NCBI GenBank assembly: GCA_000467715.1
Contig: AJFK01000095.1
Coordinates: 1-64,000 of the forward strand
Reading direction: 5' to 3'
Length of the DNA: 64,000 bases
From: Hysterium pulicare CBS 123377
Taxonomy: Eukaryota > Ascomycota > Dothideomycetes > Hysteriales > Hysteriaceae
Part shown: positions 21,305 through 33,319 of the stretch, piece after piece
How the letters are laid out: each line of letters begins with the position of its first letter
Numbering within the stretch: the first letter of the stretch is position 1
Translations under genes and position numbers: made by a program
Notes under the pieces: model-generated
The model's input: only the letters and a program-made list of their open reading frames with translations
Databases searched by the model: none
Told to the model about the DNA's origin: nothing

Positions 21305-22793
21305 TGTGGAGTTTTCTCGTGTTTGAATATGATGGTGTAGTTGGGTAGTGCGCCGGATTGCGTTCATAAAAAGGTGAAGTCGTGGAGGAGTTGCTAACAA
21401 GGCGTGGGTAGATGTACGGCAAGTGTAGTGACGAGGGTTGACGTCACGGAGTTGTAGTCGTGCAGAAGCACCAATTCGAGCCGCTGTCATGATTATACGA
21501 GGATTAAGTGTATACATGACGACTCAAGTGGACAGCCAGGGCAGAATAAATCCAGGAGGGATGACCTGTTAGGTGGAAATGTTCAATTGGTTCTCCGCTA
21601 TAGTTTCTAGAAGCTTGCGGTAAATGGGACCATTAGCAAACATCGTGAAGTCGTCATAGTGACATTTAATGTGGTCAGGATTGTTACACTGCTACAGCGT
21701 TGCATCATGTTTCAGGAGTACCACAAGAGGATGGGGTAGAGGCATAGCAGGCCGATGTGTGGACTGGAAGCCTTGAAGCATGCCACTGCTGACTAAGGTG
21801 TCCTACTTGCTTAGCGTGGCCTAGGTGCCATCTTCGAAACCGGCCACCTGCACAAATTTGAAGATGAGATGCTAATTGCAGAAAATGGACGAGTATACCG
21901 GCCAACTATCGTTAGACTGACTGACTAACCAGAATGGCCAATAGTTGAACGCTGTTAGTATCGCCGGGGTCAAAATGTCCAGTGGCGAGAGCAACACTCG
22001 CGCTCCCAAGAAGGATTGCTCCTTAATGAATAGCACTGATGTCCAGAAGGTCTGACATTTATTGAGGCAGAACGACCTCAGAATGCGACGAGTAATTATC
22101 GTCTCAAATAATAATGACTCGATGATGATCATGGGAGATGATTATGGAAGATGATACCTGTGGTGAAGGGCATGTCCACGTCGGATTGCTTAGAGCCTAC
22201 ACGCTTCATATAGACATCCAATGGTTGGTAGAAGAACGCGTCCCTCAGCGACAAGGAAACTTTTCAGATCAGCATCCGTTAATGTTGGTACGCATGCACA
22301 TTTCACTCGAAGCGCCCGGTTGTCACCAAAGACCAGATCGCGCTTAATCTGGAAGATACAACAAGTTGAACATCGGAAGTAGGTCAGAACATAGCATTTA
22401 AGCACATAATAAATGAGTAGGCAACGTAGTTTAAGTGAAGGCATTAGCTTCGTAACAAAAGTGGTGTCAAAACTAGGAGAAGCGGCACATTTGGATCATT
22501 AAGGCGAATTTGTTGGTCGTAAACTTGACCAATATGATGATATGGTAACTTGGGAGGCTAGAAATGCTAGAAGGGTCTATGCCGTGGAGAAAGATGCATT
22601 ACTGCAGAAACCAGATCATCAAATCATCGAGTTCGTTAAGTGCATCAATAGCTTACTATCATTGTATGTGGCCGCGTCTTACAAGCTTCTTGAATCCTGC
22701 AAGGCATATGATGGTGAGGGATAAAACCATAGCCATGGCCGTGACGATCTCTGCCAAGCCGGTATACGAATGAGGGGGGGCAGAAAATGATAG
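21305..22793. other. 1.5-kb spacer, no gene seen
   Basis: Promoter side of the SDR gene, then a stretch with only short frames on both strands, then the 3' end of the thioesterase gene. Nothing recognisable found. Confidence 0.4.
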
Positions 22794-23669
22794 TCAAAGA
22801 GAAGTATCAGTCTTCTTTTCCTCTCCTAAAGGCGGTATCTGCTGTGTCAAGTATGCGTCCAGATGATCAATCTCTTCTGGATCAGCAGAATGCGTGAGGT
22901 TCCTGTACACCAGTCAGCTTAATATTTGGTGTCATCGAAGGGCCCGTTTATACCCATATGTTCTGAAATCCACATTATACCCAATCTTCTTCAACTCATC
23001 TGCGGTCATCTGACCAAACTTGTGCGCAACCACTTGATCCGCATCGCCGTGTCCCATGAAGATAGGTGTGTCCTTGTTCGGGCTGTCCGCTGGGATCATA
23101 TCCTGAATCTTCTTCTGGAGAAGTAGGTAGCAACTCAGACCAAATATTCCACCTAGTTTGTTCTTGTATGTGAGGCCAGACAATAGGGACATAGCGCCGC
23201 CTTGGGAAAAGCCACCGATGACAATGCGGTTTGAAGGTATGCCTTTGGCTATCTCGGCATCAATGAGGGAATGGAAGTAATCCTTGGAACGGACGATGCC
23301 TGCTTCGTCCTCTTGACGTGACGCTAGATCGCTGAGGGATTCAATGTCGTACCATCCTGGCATTCGCATGCCGAAGTTCTGCGGAGCATGTCAGCTCTGG
23401 GCCTCCGCCATCATAGGGGAACTGGTACCAGCGTAATGGGAATTTGTGGAGCGTTAGGAAACACAAAGGCAACCTCCTCGAACCTGCTGCGTCGCCGCCA
23501 GTTCTCTGCGAGCCAGATCCTACACAAATGTGAGCCAAATCGAGCAGAACAATGTCGTAGGTGGGGTTCAGTACCAGCCAGTGCCACTATCGCCCAGGCC
23601 GTGAGCGCAGATGACAGTTGCTGTGTGGCGCTTGAGTGCAGGCACAACCAAAGGTGCAGGACCAGCCAT
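22794..23669 (-). CDS. Acyl-protein thioesterase 1 (carboxylesterase family)
   Basis: Cytosolic serine hydrolase that removes S-palmitoyl groups from proteins such as Ras and G-alpha, and can act as a lysophospholipase. Exons by eye: 23669-23575, 23519-23429, 23378-22954, 22902-22794; 720 nt, 239 aa, the usual APT1 length. The N-terminus TATVICAHGLGDSGTGW holds the oxyanion region. NFGMRMPGWYDI is the family motif. GFSQGG carries the nucleophilic Ser, GDADQVV the Asp, and NLTHSADPEE in the last exon the His. The start ATG at 23669 (MAGPAPLVVPAL) is the one used by fungal homologues. All catalytic residues are present. Its budding-yeast counterpart would be YLR118C. Confidence 0.9.
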
Positions 23670-24608
23670 TTTAGGAGACGGCAGGCGACAGTTGATAGGA
23701 TATGATGTTAGGTACAGTGAGGTGAGGGATCGAGGTTGGGATAGCTTTATCAAAGGGGCGCGTTTGATGCGGCAAGCCGAGGCCGACGCGGGAAGGCTTG
23801 TTCCTGCATACGCCCGAGCTTTTCACATTGCGGTAAGCCTTTCTATTACCCCCGAACCGCGTCACGTTACTAACCTAAACACGGTTGCCTATTAGTAGTA
23901 TCGTTATCTAATTAGATTTATTTAACTATTTAACTCCTTATTATAGCTAGTTTATTATTCTAGCTACCTTTTTCTACTATTACTATTAAAATGTCTACCT
24001 TAATATTCTCTTTATACTAAAACTAAATATATAACCTCTATAGAGCTACTCTATTAATAATACTATACTAAATACCTACTTATATCTTTATAGAATCTAT
24101 AGACTACTTATATAATAAAGTAAGGGAGAAGAAATTTTAGGTTACTTACTATAAGGACTAGATTAAAAAGTAGTATACCTAGTTAGAACGTCTTAAAAAG
24201 AAACTAAAGGATATTAAGGAGGAGGTCTAGAATAATTAGGAGCAGCTAAGAAAGATAGTCTATAGTTCCCTTAAGAGGTTGGAAGGAATGTTACGTATTC
24301 TCGGTGTAGATTAGTCGCTTACCGCACTGCGGCCTGCCGCCTTCGAATTTTCGATTCAGTAAGGATGTCCTAGACGTCATTCGTTCACGCTAATCACCGT
24401 CACCAACCGCGTGCCTCTCAAGCTCTCATTCACTCGAACATGACACTTTCACACTGAAGCCAACTTCTGCTCAACCTGCTCTCACTCTCATCCCTAGAAT
24501 GATATCATATCAACATTGAACCACTTCAAGCTGTATCGGGTCATACAGTGCTTTCGAAGGCCTCAACTCCGTCTTCTTCAGCTCTCCAACTATTCCCCGG
24601 CTCCCACA
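23670..24608. other. Spacer containing an AT-rich transposon relic
   Basis: Between the divergent thioesterase and glycosylase genes. The middle is the AT-rich relic listed separately; base composition returns to normal at about 24300. Confidence 0.6.
23890..24290. mobile_element. AT-rich, RIP-like transposon relic of unassigned family
   Basis: About 400 bases of strongly A+T-rich sequence, very different from both flanks, with stops in every frame. A coding-like, lysine- and glutamate-rich stretch remains on the + strand in the last third. The pattern fits a repeat-induced point mutation (RIP) victim. It is clearly broken by many changes. I cannot assign a class; no terminal repeats are visible, so it is a fragment. 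Confidence 0.6.
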
Positions 24609-26171
24609 ATGGTTGCAAGGGTCACTCGATCGTCGAGAGCCCAGGCTGTAGACTCTCTGCACGCATCTACGGCACCAAAGACGGAGCCCCAGCAGCTCTC
24701 GAGCCCCCCAGCAACTCCATCGCCCCCGAAAAGAAAAGGCAGGAAAAGCAAGAGCCTAGATGAGGTCAACCAGCTCAATGCCAATACACCGATCCAAGAG
24801 CAACCAACTATATCCAAGAGCACTCGCAAACGATCGAGAGCACAGCCAAAGAAAGAAGAAGATATCAACGAATTTTCGCACAATCTTGGGAATATCCCCG
24901 AGATAACTCCTACAATAGATGTCACGGATGGACCTCCGGCAAAGAAACCCCAAAAATCTCGCCAAGCAAAGACGACTAAGACCGAGGACGTCGATCACGT
25001 TGTCGCGAAATCCAGGTCTACCACTGAAAAATCCCCCAAGAAAGCAAAGAATGCTTCTTACGGGTTGACTCCGGGTCAAACCCCCTATCCCAACTGGCCT
25101 CACCCAACACAGGAAGAATGCGAAGAAATCGTGCGTCTCCTCTCCTCCATCCATGGAGAGGTCAAAGCCCCCAAGACCATTCCGCTTCCTTCCCTCACTG
25201 TCTCCGGCTGCGGGGAGGTTCCTTCTGTTCTAGATGCTCTTATTCGCACTAGACTCTCAGCTGCTACCTCTGGCACCAATTCATCCCGTGCCTTCGCAGG
25301 GCTCGTGTCCAAGTTTGGGATCCTAGAAGAAGGAATAGGCAAGGGTAGCGTCAACTGGGATGCTGTTCGGCAGGCCGACACAAAAGATATCTTTGAAGCC
25401 ATCAAGAGCGGGGGCCTAGCGGATGTAAAGAGCAAGGACATCAAAGCGATACTGCAAATGGTGTGGGAGGAGAATCAGGCTCGACGCGCTGCGTTGGTAT
25501 CCCAGAGTGCAGACTCAGGACCCCCGGGCGCCGATAACGAAGGAGCGGAGGAGAAGAACCTCGAAGTTGCACGTGCCGAGGAGAATGTGCTATCACTTGA
25601 CCACCTCCATCTCTTATCCAACGATGACGCCTTCAACGCCCTGACGAAGTATCCCGGCATCGGCCCTAAAACTGCTTCTTGCGTCCTTCTCTTCTGTCTC
25701 CAGCGGCCCAGCTTCGCAGTTGACACGCACGTGTTCCGTCTCTGTAAGTGGTTGGGCTGGGTCCCGCCTCCTGGCGATCCGGCTGGTCTGGCACCAGGAG
25801 CAAAAGGTGCCTTCGCAGGGCCTACGAGAAATTCGACATATGCACATTGTGAAGTTAGGATTCCAGATGTTCTCAAGTATCCCTTGCATCAGTTGTTCAT
25901 CCGTCACGGGAAGTCGTGTCCAAGATGCCGTGCAATAACCGGGGAGAGCAGCACGGGTTGGGAAGAGGGATGTGTCATTGATCACCTGGTGCAGCGGACA
26001 GGGGGGAGGAAGGAGGCAGGTGTAAGTCCGATGAAAGAAAAGCATAGTTCACGTGTGAAGGGAAAGAAAGTACAAAAGAAACAGAAGAGAACATTGCAGA
26101 GTGACGGAGAGAGCAGCGAGCTGAGCGACCTTCCGTCTGATGACGAGTCAAGCGAGTTCGATGGCATGTAA
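24609..26171 (+). CDS. HhH-GPD DNA glycosylase, endonuclease III-like
   Basis: Predicted base-excision-repair glycosylase, nuclear. Intronless, 520 aa. The first 180 residues are a basic, disordered, Lys/Ser-rich tail likely to hold nuclear localisation signals. The catalytic fold covers about residues 180-465. The helix-hairpin-helix YPGIGPKTAS has Lys354 and the GPD-loop FAVDTHVFRL has Asp372; their spacing of 18 equals that of Lys120 and Asp138 in E. coli endonuclease III. The C-terminal cysteine loop is CPRC followed by a lone Cys about 15 residues on, not the C-x6-C-x2-C-x5-C of the [4Fe-4S] cluster, so the cluster is probably lost or altered. The C-terminus is acidic and Ser-rich. The ATG at 24609 is the first in frame. 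Substrate range is not predictable. Confidence 0.87.
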   Translation: MVARVTRSSRAQAVDSLHASTAPKTEPQQLSSPPATPSPPKRKGRKSKSLDEVNQLNANTPIQEQPTISKSTRKRSRAQPKKEEDINEFSHNLGNIPEITPTIDVTDGPPAKKPQKSRQAKTTKTEDVDHVVAKSRSTTEKSPKKAKNASYGLTPGQTPYPNWPHPTQEECEEIVRLLSSIHGEVKAPKTIPLPSLTVSGCGEVPSVLDALIRTRLSAATSGTNSSRAFAGLVSKFGILEEGIGKGSVNWDAVRQADTKDIFEAIKSGGLADVKSKDIKAILQMVWEENQARRAALVSQSADSGPPGADNEGAEEKNLEVARAEENVLSLDHLHLLSNDDAFNALTKYPGIGPKTASCVLLFCLQRPSFAVDTHVFRLCKWLGWVPPPGDPAGLAPGAKGAFAGPTRNSTYAHCEVRIPDVLKYPLHQLFIRHGKSCPRCRAITGESSTGWEEGCVIDHLVQRTGGRKEAGVSPMKEKHSSRVKGKKVQKKQKRTLQSDGESSELSDLPSDDESSEFDGM

Positions 26172-26886
26172 GCCTGACATATATTGTTTGGTTATCTTAG
26201 TCGGCATATGAGAGGTGGTCGTTGAGATGCGAATCAACTGACGAATGTTGCTTGGCCATATGGAAAGATTACGATGCATTAGGCCAAGAACAAACAGTCT
26301 TTTTGACACCAAGTATTTGACCTACGTTGTGAAGAACAAGGAGAGAAGCATTTGTTTCAATGACCAGAGATTATATATCTCTGAACAAATGAGAAGTTCT
26401 GGCATTTGATTTCTGATGTTACATCCGAATAGGAAAGCTTTCTTGCTTGGAAATAGTAACTTGCTATATCAGAAGCATACCTGCCGAAAGTGAAGGCGTA
26501 CTTCGTGAATATCTTTTCCTACCTTACCTATCACCGAGAAATAAATACTACAGAGTGGTCCTATGCATTGTGAGCGAAAGGTCTGCCGTAGCCAACTTGA
26601 TGCTTCAAGTGTGGCTATCGTCACGGATCATGCAGTACAAGAGTCTATTAGTAGATTTATGAGGCTAAGCGTCTCCGGTGGACAGGAGCTGTGCGATTCA
26701 CTGCGTTGATTACGGCACAGGGTCATACTGCTTTCCAGAAAATTTTCCTAAGAATTTTCCTGTCTTCACGTGCGAGAAATTTCAGATTCCCATTACCTTA
26801 TCGATAAGCCCAGAGATTATTTTATTGAGTCAACAAAAGTGCTCCATCTCTCTCAATTCTCTCTCCATTTCTCTCAATTTTCCACA
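26172..26886. other. Spacer and ARG4 promoter
   Basis: No gene seen. The last 120 bases carry several regulatory-type palindromes listed separately. Confidence 0.5.
26767..26832 (+). promoter_or_regulatory. ARG4 upstream sites: E-box, GATA palindrome, GCN4/CPC1-type site
   Basis: Three perfect palindromic sites lie within 120 bases upstream of the argininosuccinate lyase ATG. CACGTG is at 26767-26772, CTTATCGATAAG (two overlapping GATA cores) at 26797-26808, and TGAGTCA at 26826-26832. TGASTCA is the known target of GCN4/CPC1, which induces arginine genes under amino-acid starvation, and GATA sites bind AreA/NIT2-type nitrogen regulators. Actual binding is inference, and the last site is only 55 bases before the ATG. 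Confidence 0.55.
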
Positions 26887-28465
26887 ATGGCTTCCAAACA
26901 GGTTGCTGAAAACATGTTATGGGGTGGTCGGTTCACACGTAAGTCACATCCATCAATTGCTCCGTCCCAGAGCTCTTTATTCGTGAAGTGATTGCTGAGC
27001 TTCTCCACTTTAGAGGGCCTTGACCCAGTCATGGAAAAATACAACGCCTCTCTTCCATATGATAAAATTTTCTGGTCTCAAGATATTCGAGGCAGCATTG
27101 CGTTTGCACGTGCGAACGTGGCCACCGGCATCCTCACCCAGCAGGAATTCGAAGCCATCGAGCATGGATTCAAGCAGATTGCGGAGGAATGGAGGACAGG
27201 GGCATTCGTCGTCAAGCAAAATGACGAGGACATTCATACTGCGAATGAGCGACGCTTGAGCGAGTTGCTGGGAAAAGAGATTGGAGGCAAGCTGCATACC
27301 GGACGCAGTAGGAATGATCAAGTTGCAACGGATATGAGGCTCTGGCTGAGGGATGAGTTGAGGGTTTTGGAGGGTTACTTGCAAGACTTGATCAAGGTTG
27401 CCATCAGTAGGGCAGAGAGGGAGATTGATGTTCTAGTAAGTCTTTGCTACATTACTTCTTCGACAGTCTACTTTCCAATCCAATTTTGAAGCAGTGGGAC
27501 GCGGAGATGTAAAGGACAGGACTAACGTCAAATTTAAGATGCCTGGCTATACCCACCTTCAGAAGGCTCAGCCAGTCCGTTGGTCTCACTGGGTCCTTTC
27601 CCACGCAACCGCATTCACATCCGACCTCCAACGTCTCCGCGAAGTCATCGCTCGAGTAAACCGCTCTCCTTTAGGCTCTGGTGCTTTAGCCGGAAATCCT
27701 TTCAACATCGATCGCCATGCCATGGCAAAAGAACTCGGTTTCAACGGAGTTCTATACAACTCCATGAATGCCGTCGCGGACCGTGATTTCGTCCTCGAAA
27801 CAATGCAATGGGGTTCATCCTTCATGCTCAAGATCTCGCGGTGGGCAGAGGACCTGATCATCTACTCCAGCCTAGAGTTTGGGTTCGTGAGACTAGCAGA
27901 CGCATACTCAACCGGCAGCTCGCTGATGCCACAAAAGAAGAATGCAGACTCCCTAGAGTTACTAAGAGGAAAGTCTGGTCGTGCATTTGGACACATGGCA
28001 GGCTTGTTCATGACTATCAAGGGTCTGCCTACAACCTACAACAAAGACCTTCAGGAGTCGGTTGAGCCGCTACTCGACCATATCAAAACCGTAGGCGATA
28101 GTATGCAGATTGCGACGGGCGTGCTGAGTACCCTAGCCATTCACCCGGAGAAGATGCTAGCTGCGTTAACACCCGAGATGCTCGCGACAGAGTTCGCGGA
28201 CTATTTGGTTAGGAAGGGGGTGCCTTTCCGCGAGGGTCATCATATCTCCGGTCGCGTCGTTCAGCTAGCAGAGCAGAACAAAATACCTATGGACAAGCTC
28301 ACTACCGAGCAGCTTCAGGGTATTGATGAGAGGTTTGGCGATGATATATTGAGCTGTCTGGACTATGAGCGTGCGGTTGAGTTGAAAGATGCGACAGGAG
28401 GAACAAGCAAGAGTGCGGTGAAGGAACAGATTGAGATTCTCAAAGGGGTTTTAGCGGGGAAATAG
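26887..28465 (+). CDS. ARG4: Argininosuccinate lyase
   Basis: Cleaves argininosuccinate to arginine and fumarate, the last step of arginine synthesis. Exons by eye: 26887-26938, 27014-27435, 27539-28465; 1401 nt, 466 aa, the usual length. Seen motifs: LWGGRF at the start, [33 protein letters not shown], and the fumarase/aspartase-superfamily signature [10 protein letters not shown], whose loop carries the catalytic Ser. The C-terminal part ([12 protein letters not shown]) is also typical. The homotetrameric enzyme is cytosolic in fungi. Intron 2 is 103 nt, so the frame joins exactly at MPGYTH. Its promoter holds a GCN4/CPC1-like site, which fits starvation control. Confidence 0.96.
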
Positions 28466-30309
28466 AGGGAACGCTTTGATAGGCTTAGGACTTGTGTAGA
28501 CAAAAGTGTGGGTTTAGTACGCGAGCAATTGATACCCTCAGCTTTTTCATACTGCCCTGGTGCTAATGGAGGTAGAGTGCCTTGAACCTCTTACCGGACT
28601 GTCAATGCAGGTGGACCAGTGGGTCTGAAATAGCGTTGTTTCTCAGCGCCACCACGCTTCAACTGAGGTCTTGACGAGAGGAATGATATTTTCTATGACG
28701 TATCGAAAGGCATGTATCCTTTTCCATGGCGGATAAGTGATGGGAGACCACTAGGCCTCCCCAATCATATGGGCATTGCGACCTCGATTAACGAAAACAG
28801 AATCGAGCATATTCCAGAAGCAGGGCATTTTCGAGCCATAGGAAGGTCAGATGACAGCGACCACGATGTCCAGATGGTCATTCTTTGCCTGCCCAAACTA
28901 ATGGTAGGCGCCGTAGAAGCTTGGGTGTGGGCTAGAAAGAATGCTGAGGCTGGTGACACACATGGCGAAGATCGGCACGGGAATGCTGGAGTCCCGTAGC
29001 GATTTCACAATGCCAAATCTGACATGTTGCATTTCCCCAGCCACCCATGCTGTTTGCAAGAGCATTCGATGAGCATGGCGCTTATGGAACGAGAAGAAAG
29101 GCCGAGTTGACTCAGCAGGACCACGGTGAAACGCGCGTTTGACGGAAGGCTACAGACGTGACAGACAGCCAGCTAGCCATACCATGACCAGCGATTTCCT
29201 GATCACCGTCTGGGATTTCGAGCAGAGAGCACACCCTTTCGGATTGAGACGTCGCACGGACTTTATTGGGAGACACGTAATCTTCACAAAAGCGTGTCAG
29301 CTAGTATGGGGTGGGAGTAGGTTGCTCATAGCAATGTCCGAAGCGGACTGGTGGTGCCAGATGCTCCATATCGCGTCTGATCTGGCCAGCCAAATGGTGG
29401 TTGAAGCGACGATAGCTCCAAGCTACCCACATGGATGACGATCGACCTGCATTGGCCGGAGTGGGAACCTGGATGTGTGGAGCTTGCCCGCTGTCGGCAT
29501 TCAGAAACCACATGCGCATACACACATACCTAGGTAGGCAGGTAGAGAGGACTCACAATCACCCAGGTAGGTATTGTTGCTGATAGGACTGAAGAGCAGC
29601 CGGTTGTCAGCATGCGGACTTCGCAGAATGCCTCTACATAAAGATAGGCAATACTGCGCAGTTAATATCAGCGGGCGTCCAGTCCAATCGTCGGGCGGCT
29701 GCTTTATCCACTGACTCCGAGCGTCGCGCTGCACGAGTGGTCTTGGGCGGCCCAATGGGGCATGGCTTGTCGCAGTCGAGCAAGGAAGTTGCAGAGCTCG
29801 GGTCGGGTCCATGCTATCTTGTTGTCGCCCGTTCAGTCGCTTCCGCTGCTTCCCACGATCTTTTTCACTCTCTCGTTACTTCACTGCACTCACCACCTTC
29901 CAATGCCCTCGGAATAGGCCGGGCCATGCCCATCTCACTCGTTGTCGACAACCTGCGTTTGCGTGGTCGTCCGTAAATCGCGGATCTTCCGGACTCAGAG
30001 CTAGATACCACGGCCAAGAAACGAGCCATATCCTCCATCTCGACCACTCTCAAACGTTGTCTCGCCGTCACCATTTCTCAATCTCCCGCAGGCCATTTAG
30101 GGAGCCATCCACAACTCGTTATTCTCACATCTCCACGCGAAGTAGCAACATCTTAGTCACCCAACATTCTCGACTGCGGCCTTGGCACAAAAATCGGAGG
30201 CTGGTCGAACTGACTATCGCAGTTCCGCAAACAGAAACCTCAACAACATCTTTTCCTGTGCATAATTCCTCTTGCTCTGCACCTCGGCAGGGGCATACAT
30301 ACTGCGATT
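28466..30309. other. 1.8-kb spacer, no gene confidently seen
   Basis: 3' side of ARG4 and a long leader/promoter of the TRP-like gene. A + strand frame at 28712-28999 ends a segment (IEHIPEAGHF) vaguely like the C-terminus of alpha/beta hydrolases, but there is no matching upstream part; at best it is a remnant. Confidence 0.4.
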
Positions 30310-33300
30310 ATGGCTCCTTCGCTTTCCCTCCGCTCGGCGTTGGCCATCTGTTTCGCGATCCTGTCGTTACTTCATACTGCCCTTGCGGCCGACACCCAAT
30401 ATGTCACCACCGTCAACGACCAAGGTGATACAATATACTTGGCTGATGATCGACGGCCCGCTCTTTATACTGGGAACTTTGGAGACTGTCTTGGCAGCAG
30501 TAGTGTCAATGTCACCAGATTCGATGCCGCCTATTATAAGGATAACATGACCGTGCTTTTCCACTTAGCGGGGAGCACCGCCCTCAAGAATGAGTCTCTC
30601 ATGCGTATGGTTTCACGAGTTTCTACATTGTCGAACGGCTAGCTGACATTTTACAGTATACATCGGCGTCTATGCCTACGGAGAGAGCCGCTTTGACTTA
30701 ACCTTCAATCCATGCAGCGCCAACATTGCAAGGTATGGATAGTCGTTCCTATGAAGAAATAATGCTCTAACGGTTCTAGTCTCTGTCCGATGCAGGCCGG
30801 AATACCTATCGAGGCAAATGGCATTATTCCGATCAGTCAGAGTGATGTTGCCTCAATCATCAGTACGTAATACACTTATATCGTACAACACTCGTCTCTA
30901 ACAACGTGCAGGCATTGCCTTGCATATACCTGATTTCGAAGGTGAAGCCATTCTTAGGATCTTCGCCAACTCCACCGAGTCCGAGATTGGCTGCTTCTCC
31001 GCTGTCGTTACGAACGGTGCCACCTTTGCCCAACCCGCAGCCGTTGGTTCCGTCCTCGGGATATTTACAGCCATTGCAATTGTTTCCTCGTTCGCCACTG
31101 CAATATACGGAGATAGCATACCAGTCATCCGCAAGCACTATGCACACTCGCTGTCTGTTCTAGTCGTTTTCGCCGTACTACAACACATTTACTTCACAGG
31201 CGCCCTTTCTATGAATTGGCCAAGTGTGCTGGTGGCATTCTGGAGCAACTATGCTTGGGCTGGAGGCATGATCTACACCGAGTCAATGCAAAACTCTATC
31301 AACCAATTCATCGGCTCTAATAAAGGCAATACCTCCGCTGTTGGAGCCGCTGGTGTGGGTGCGTCGAACGAAAACTTGGGAGGCGGTTACGACATCCACC
31401 AGATCTACAAACGAGCGTTCGAAATGCGAGCTTTCAATGTACCGGGGCTTATGAAACGAGCCAAGTTCAATCGCGTTGCTCGACATTTGGAGAGCAGTTT
31501 GGCCAAGAGAGAGCTCGCCAACAGCAGTGATGGTTTCAATTGGTACGGCTACCCAGTCAAACCAGGGCTCCCGTTGCCAGGCAACTACTCCGGATTCGCT
31601 GGCACTTTGGGCCAAGAGAGCATCCCTGCGTCAAATGCTTTCATGACTGGCTTCTTATGGTTCCTTGTTCTTTTGGCTATCGTAGCTTTCTCCATTGTCG
31701 CCTTCAAATGGACTCTGGAAGGGTTGACCCGGACCAAGATGATCAAGAATGACCGCCTTACGTTCTTTAGAGCCAATTATCTCGGGTTCGTGGTCCTGGC
31801 CGTACTTCGAACTCTATTCATTGGCTTTTTCATGATAATGTTCCTCTGCCTATTTCAATTCACTTATCTCTCTTCTGCCGGCCCCGTGGCCATTGCCGCC
31901 ATAGTCTTCTTGATCATGTTCATCGGGATGATGGGACTGGCTGGCTATGCTTGCTTCTACAGGATCAAGATCGGTCATTACGTCTCGAAACCTGACCGTC
32001 TCAACATAGAGAGGAGAAAAGTTCTCAAGGTCATCCCCTGGTATGGATTCACGAAGGCCAGTGAGGAATTGCATGACGAACAAAAGACCTATGCTGGGTC
32101 GATACGATGGTGGAGGATTTCCCCAGCGTCGGAGGAAGCAAAATCAATACATGAGGACGAGGCCTATACCAAGAAATTCGGTTGGCTTGCTTCTCGTTTC
32201 CGCCGTACCCGTTGGTGGTTCTTTGCCGTTTGGCTCGTGTACGAGTTCATTAGAGCTTGTTTCCTTGCTGGCGCATCAGGCCATCCCATGATCCAGGTCT
32301 TTGGGCTTCTCGTCGTCGAGTTCATTGCATTCATCGGTATCATCATAATGCGTCCTTTCGAGGGCCAACGTCTGAATGCCCTCGTCGTGTACCTTTTGGG
32401 ATTCAGCAAAGTTGCGACACTGGCCCTATCGGCAGCTTTTGATGTTCATTTCAATCTTCCCAGGATCCCGACCACGGCCATTGGCATTGTCATCATTGTC
32501 ATACAGGGCGTTCTTACCATTATTCTGCTGATTGCGATTGTGGTCGGTGCCATCTCCAGCTACATGTCAGTCATGCGTAACAGGGAAGAGTTCAAGCCAA
32601 AGCGATGGATTACTCTCCGAGAGAAATATTTCAAGCATATTGATCAAGCTGAAAAGGATGTTCCTGCGCCACCCCCACCTCCACCACCAGTGCCGGAAGA
32701 GCCTAAGGGACCCTACTTCAACGTGAACTCGATCAAGAGGATGCCAAAGATCGAAGATGAGGATTCAGAGTTCGTTGCTGAAATAACAGGAGAGCCAAAT
32801 CCTTCTCAATCCCAACTTTCTCTCGGCGAACCCAGCGAACAGGATGCAGCAGCCCGTGCCACCACCCGTGCCAGTCGAGCTGGCAGTATTCGCAGCCAGA
32901 TGTCCTATACCAGCCTACCATATGGAGCGCGCGTCCACCGTGCAAGCTGGAGTTCGCGTGATTTCATCGACTACTGCGGCCCCAGCCACGAACGCCGACG
33001 GACTGGAAGCTCGGGAATGCCGCTCGTTTCAGACGCAGCTCAGAGTCATCCTGGCTTGAACACACGCTTTGTGAACAGCAGGGAGAATATAGCACACGGC
33101 CCCAGCCCACTGAACACTTCCACAGACCATCCTACGACGCCCACGATGTCCCCAGTCCAGGTAGACAGCGCACCAAGCCCCATCATTCGACCCAAGAGCC
33201 GACCCAGCCAAGCATCACCGGCATCGTCCCACCGGCCACCTTTGCAGACGCTACACAGCGAGATGGAGGTAACACCACTAGAAGAGCGCTCGTCACCACT

Positions 33301-33319
33301 GCCGGGTAGTGCCGTGTAG
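30310..33319 (+). CDS. TRP-like/flavin carrier (FLC/Pkd2) family membrane protein
   Basis: Large fungal TRP-like channel family with an ML-like lumenal domain; yeast Flc and fission-yeast Pkd2 act in ER/plasma-membrane calcium handling, FAD transport and cell-wall maintenance. Exons by eye: 30310-30604, 30657-30732, 30780-30862, 30912-33319; 2862 nt, 953 aa. A signal peptide (ALAICFAILSLLHTALAA) is followed by a Cys-containing ML-like domain (about 25-215) with glycosylation sites. Eight or nine hydrophobic segments follow to about residue 725, including FVVLAVLRTLFIGFFMIMF and VVYLLGFSKVATLALSAAF. The last 220 residues are cytoplasmic and Pro/Ser-rich, with a run of seven prolines after the membrane part. 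All introns are in the 5' third. Family call is firm; the exact transported ion or cofactor is not. Confidence 0.9.

Noticed and set aside
24516-24608. Upstream extension of the glycosylase frame
   Set aside because: It begins at TTG, not ATG; the first ATG in the frame is 24609.
28712-28999. Possible alpha/beta-hydrolase C-terminal fragment
   Set aside because: Only one short motif-like segment (IEHIPEAGHF), no nucleophile elbow upstream in any frame; not enough to call a gene.
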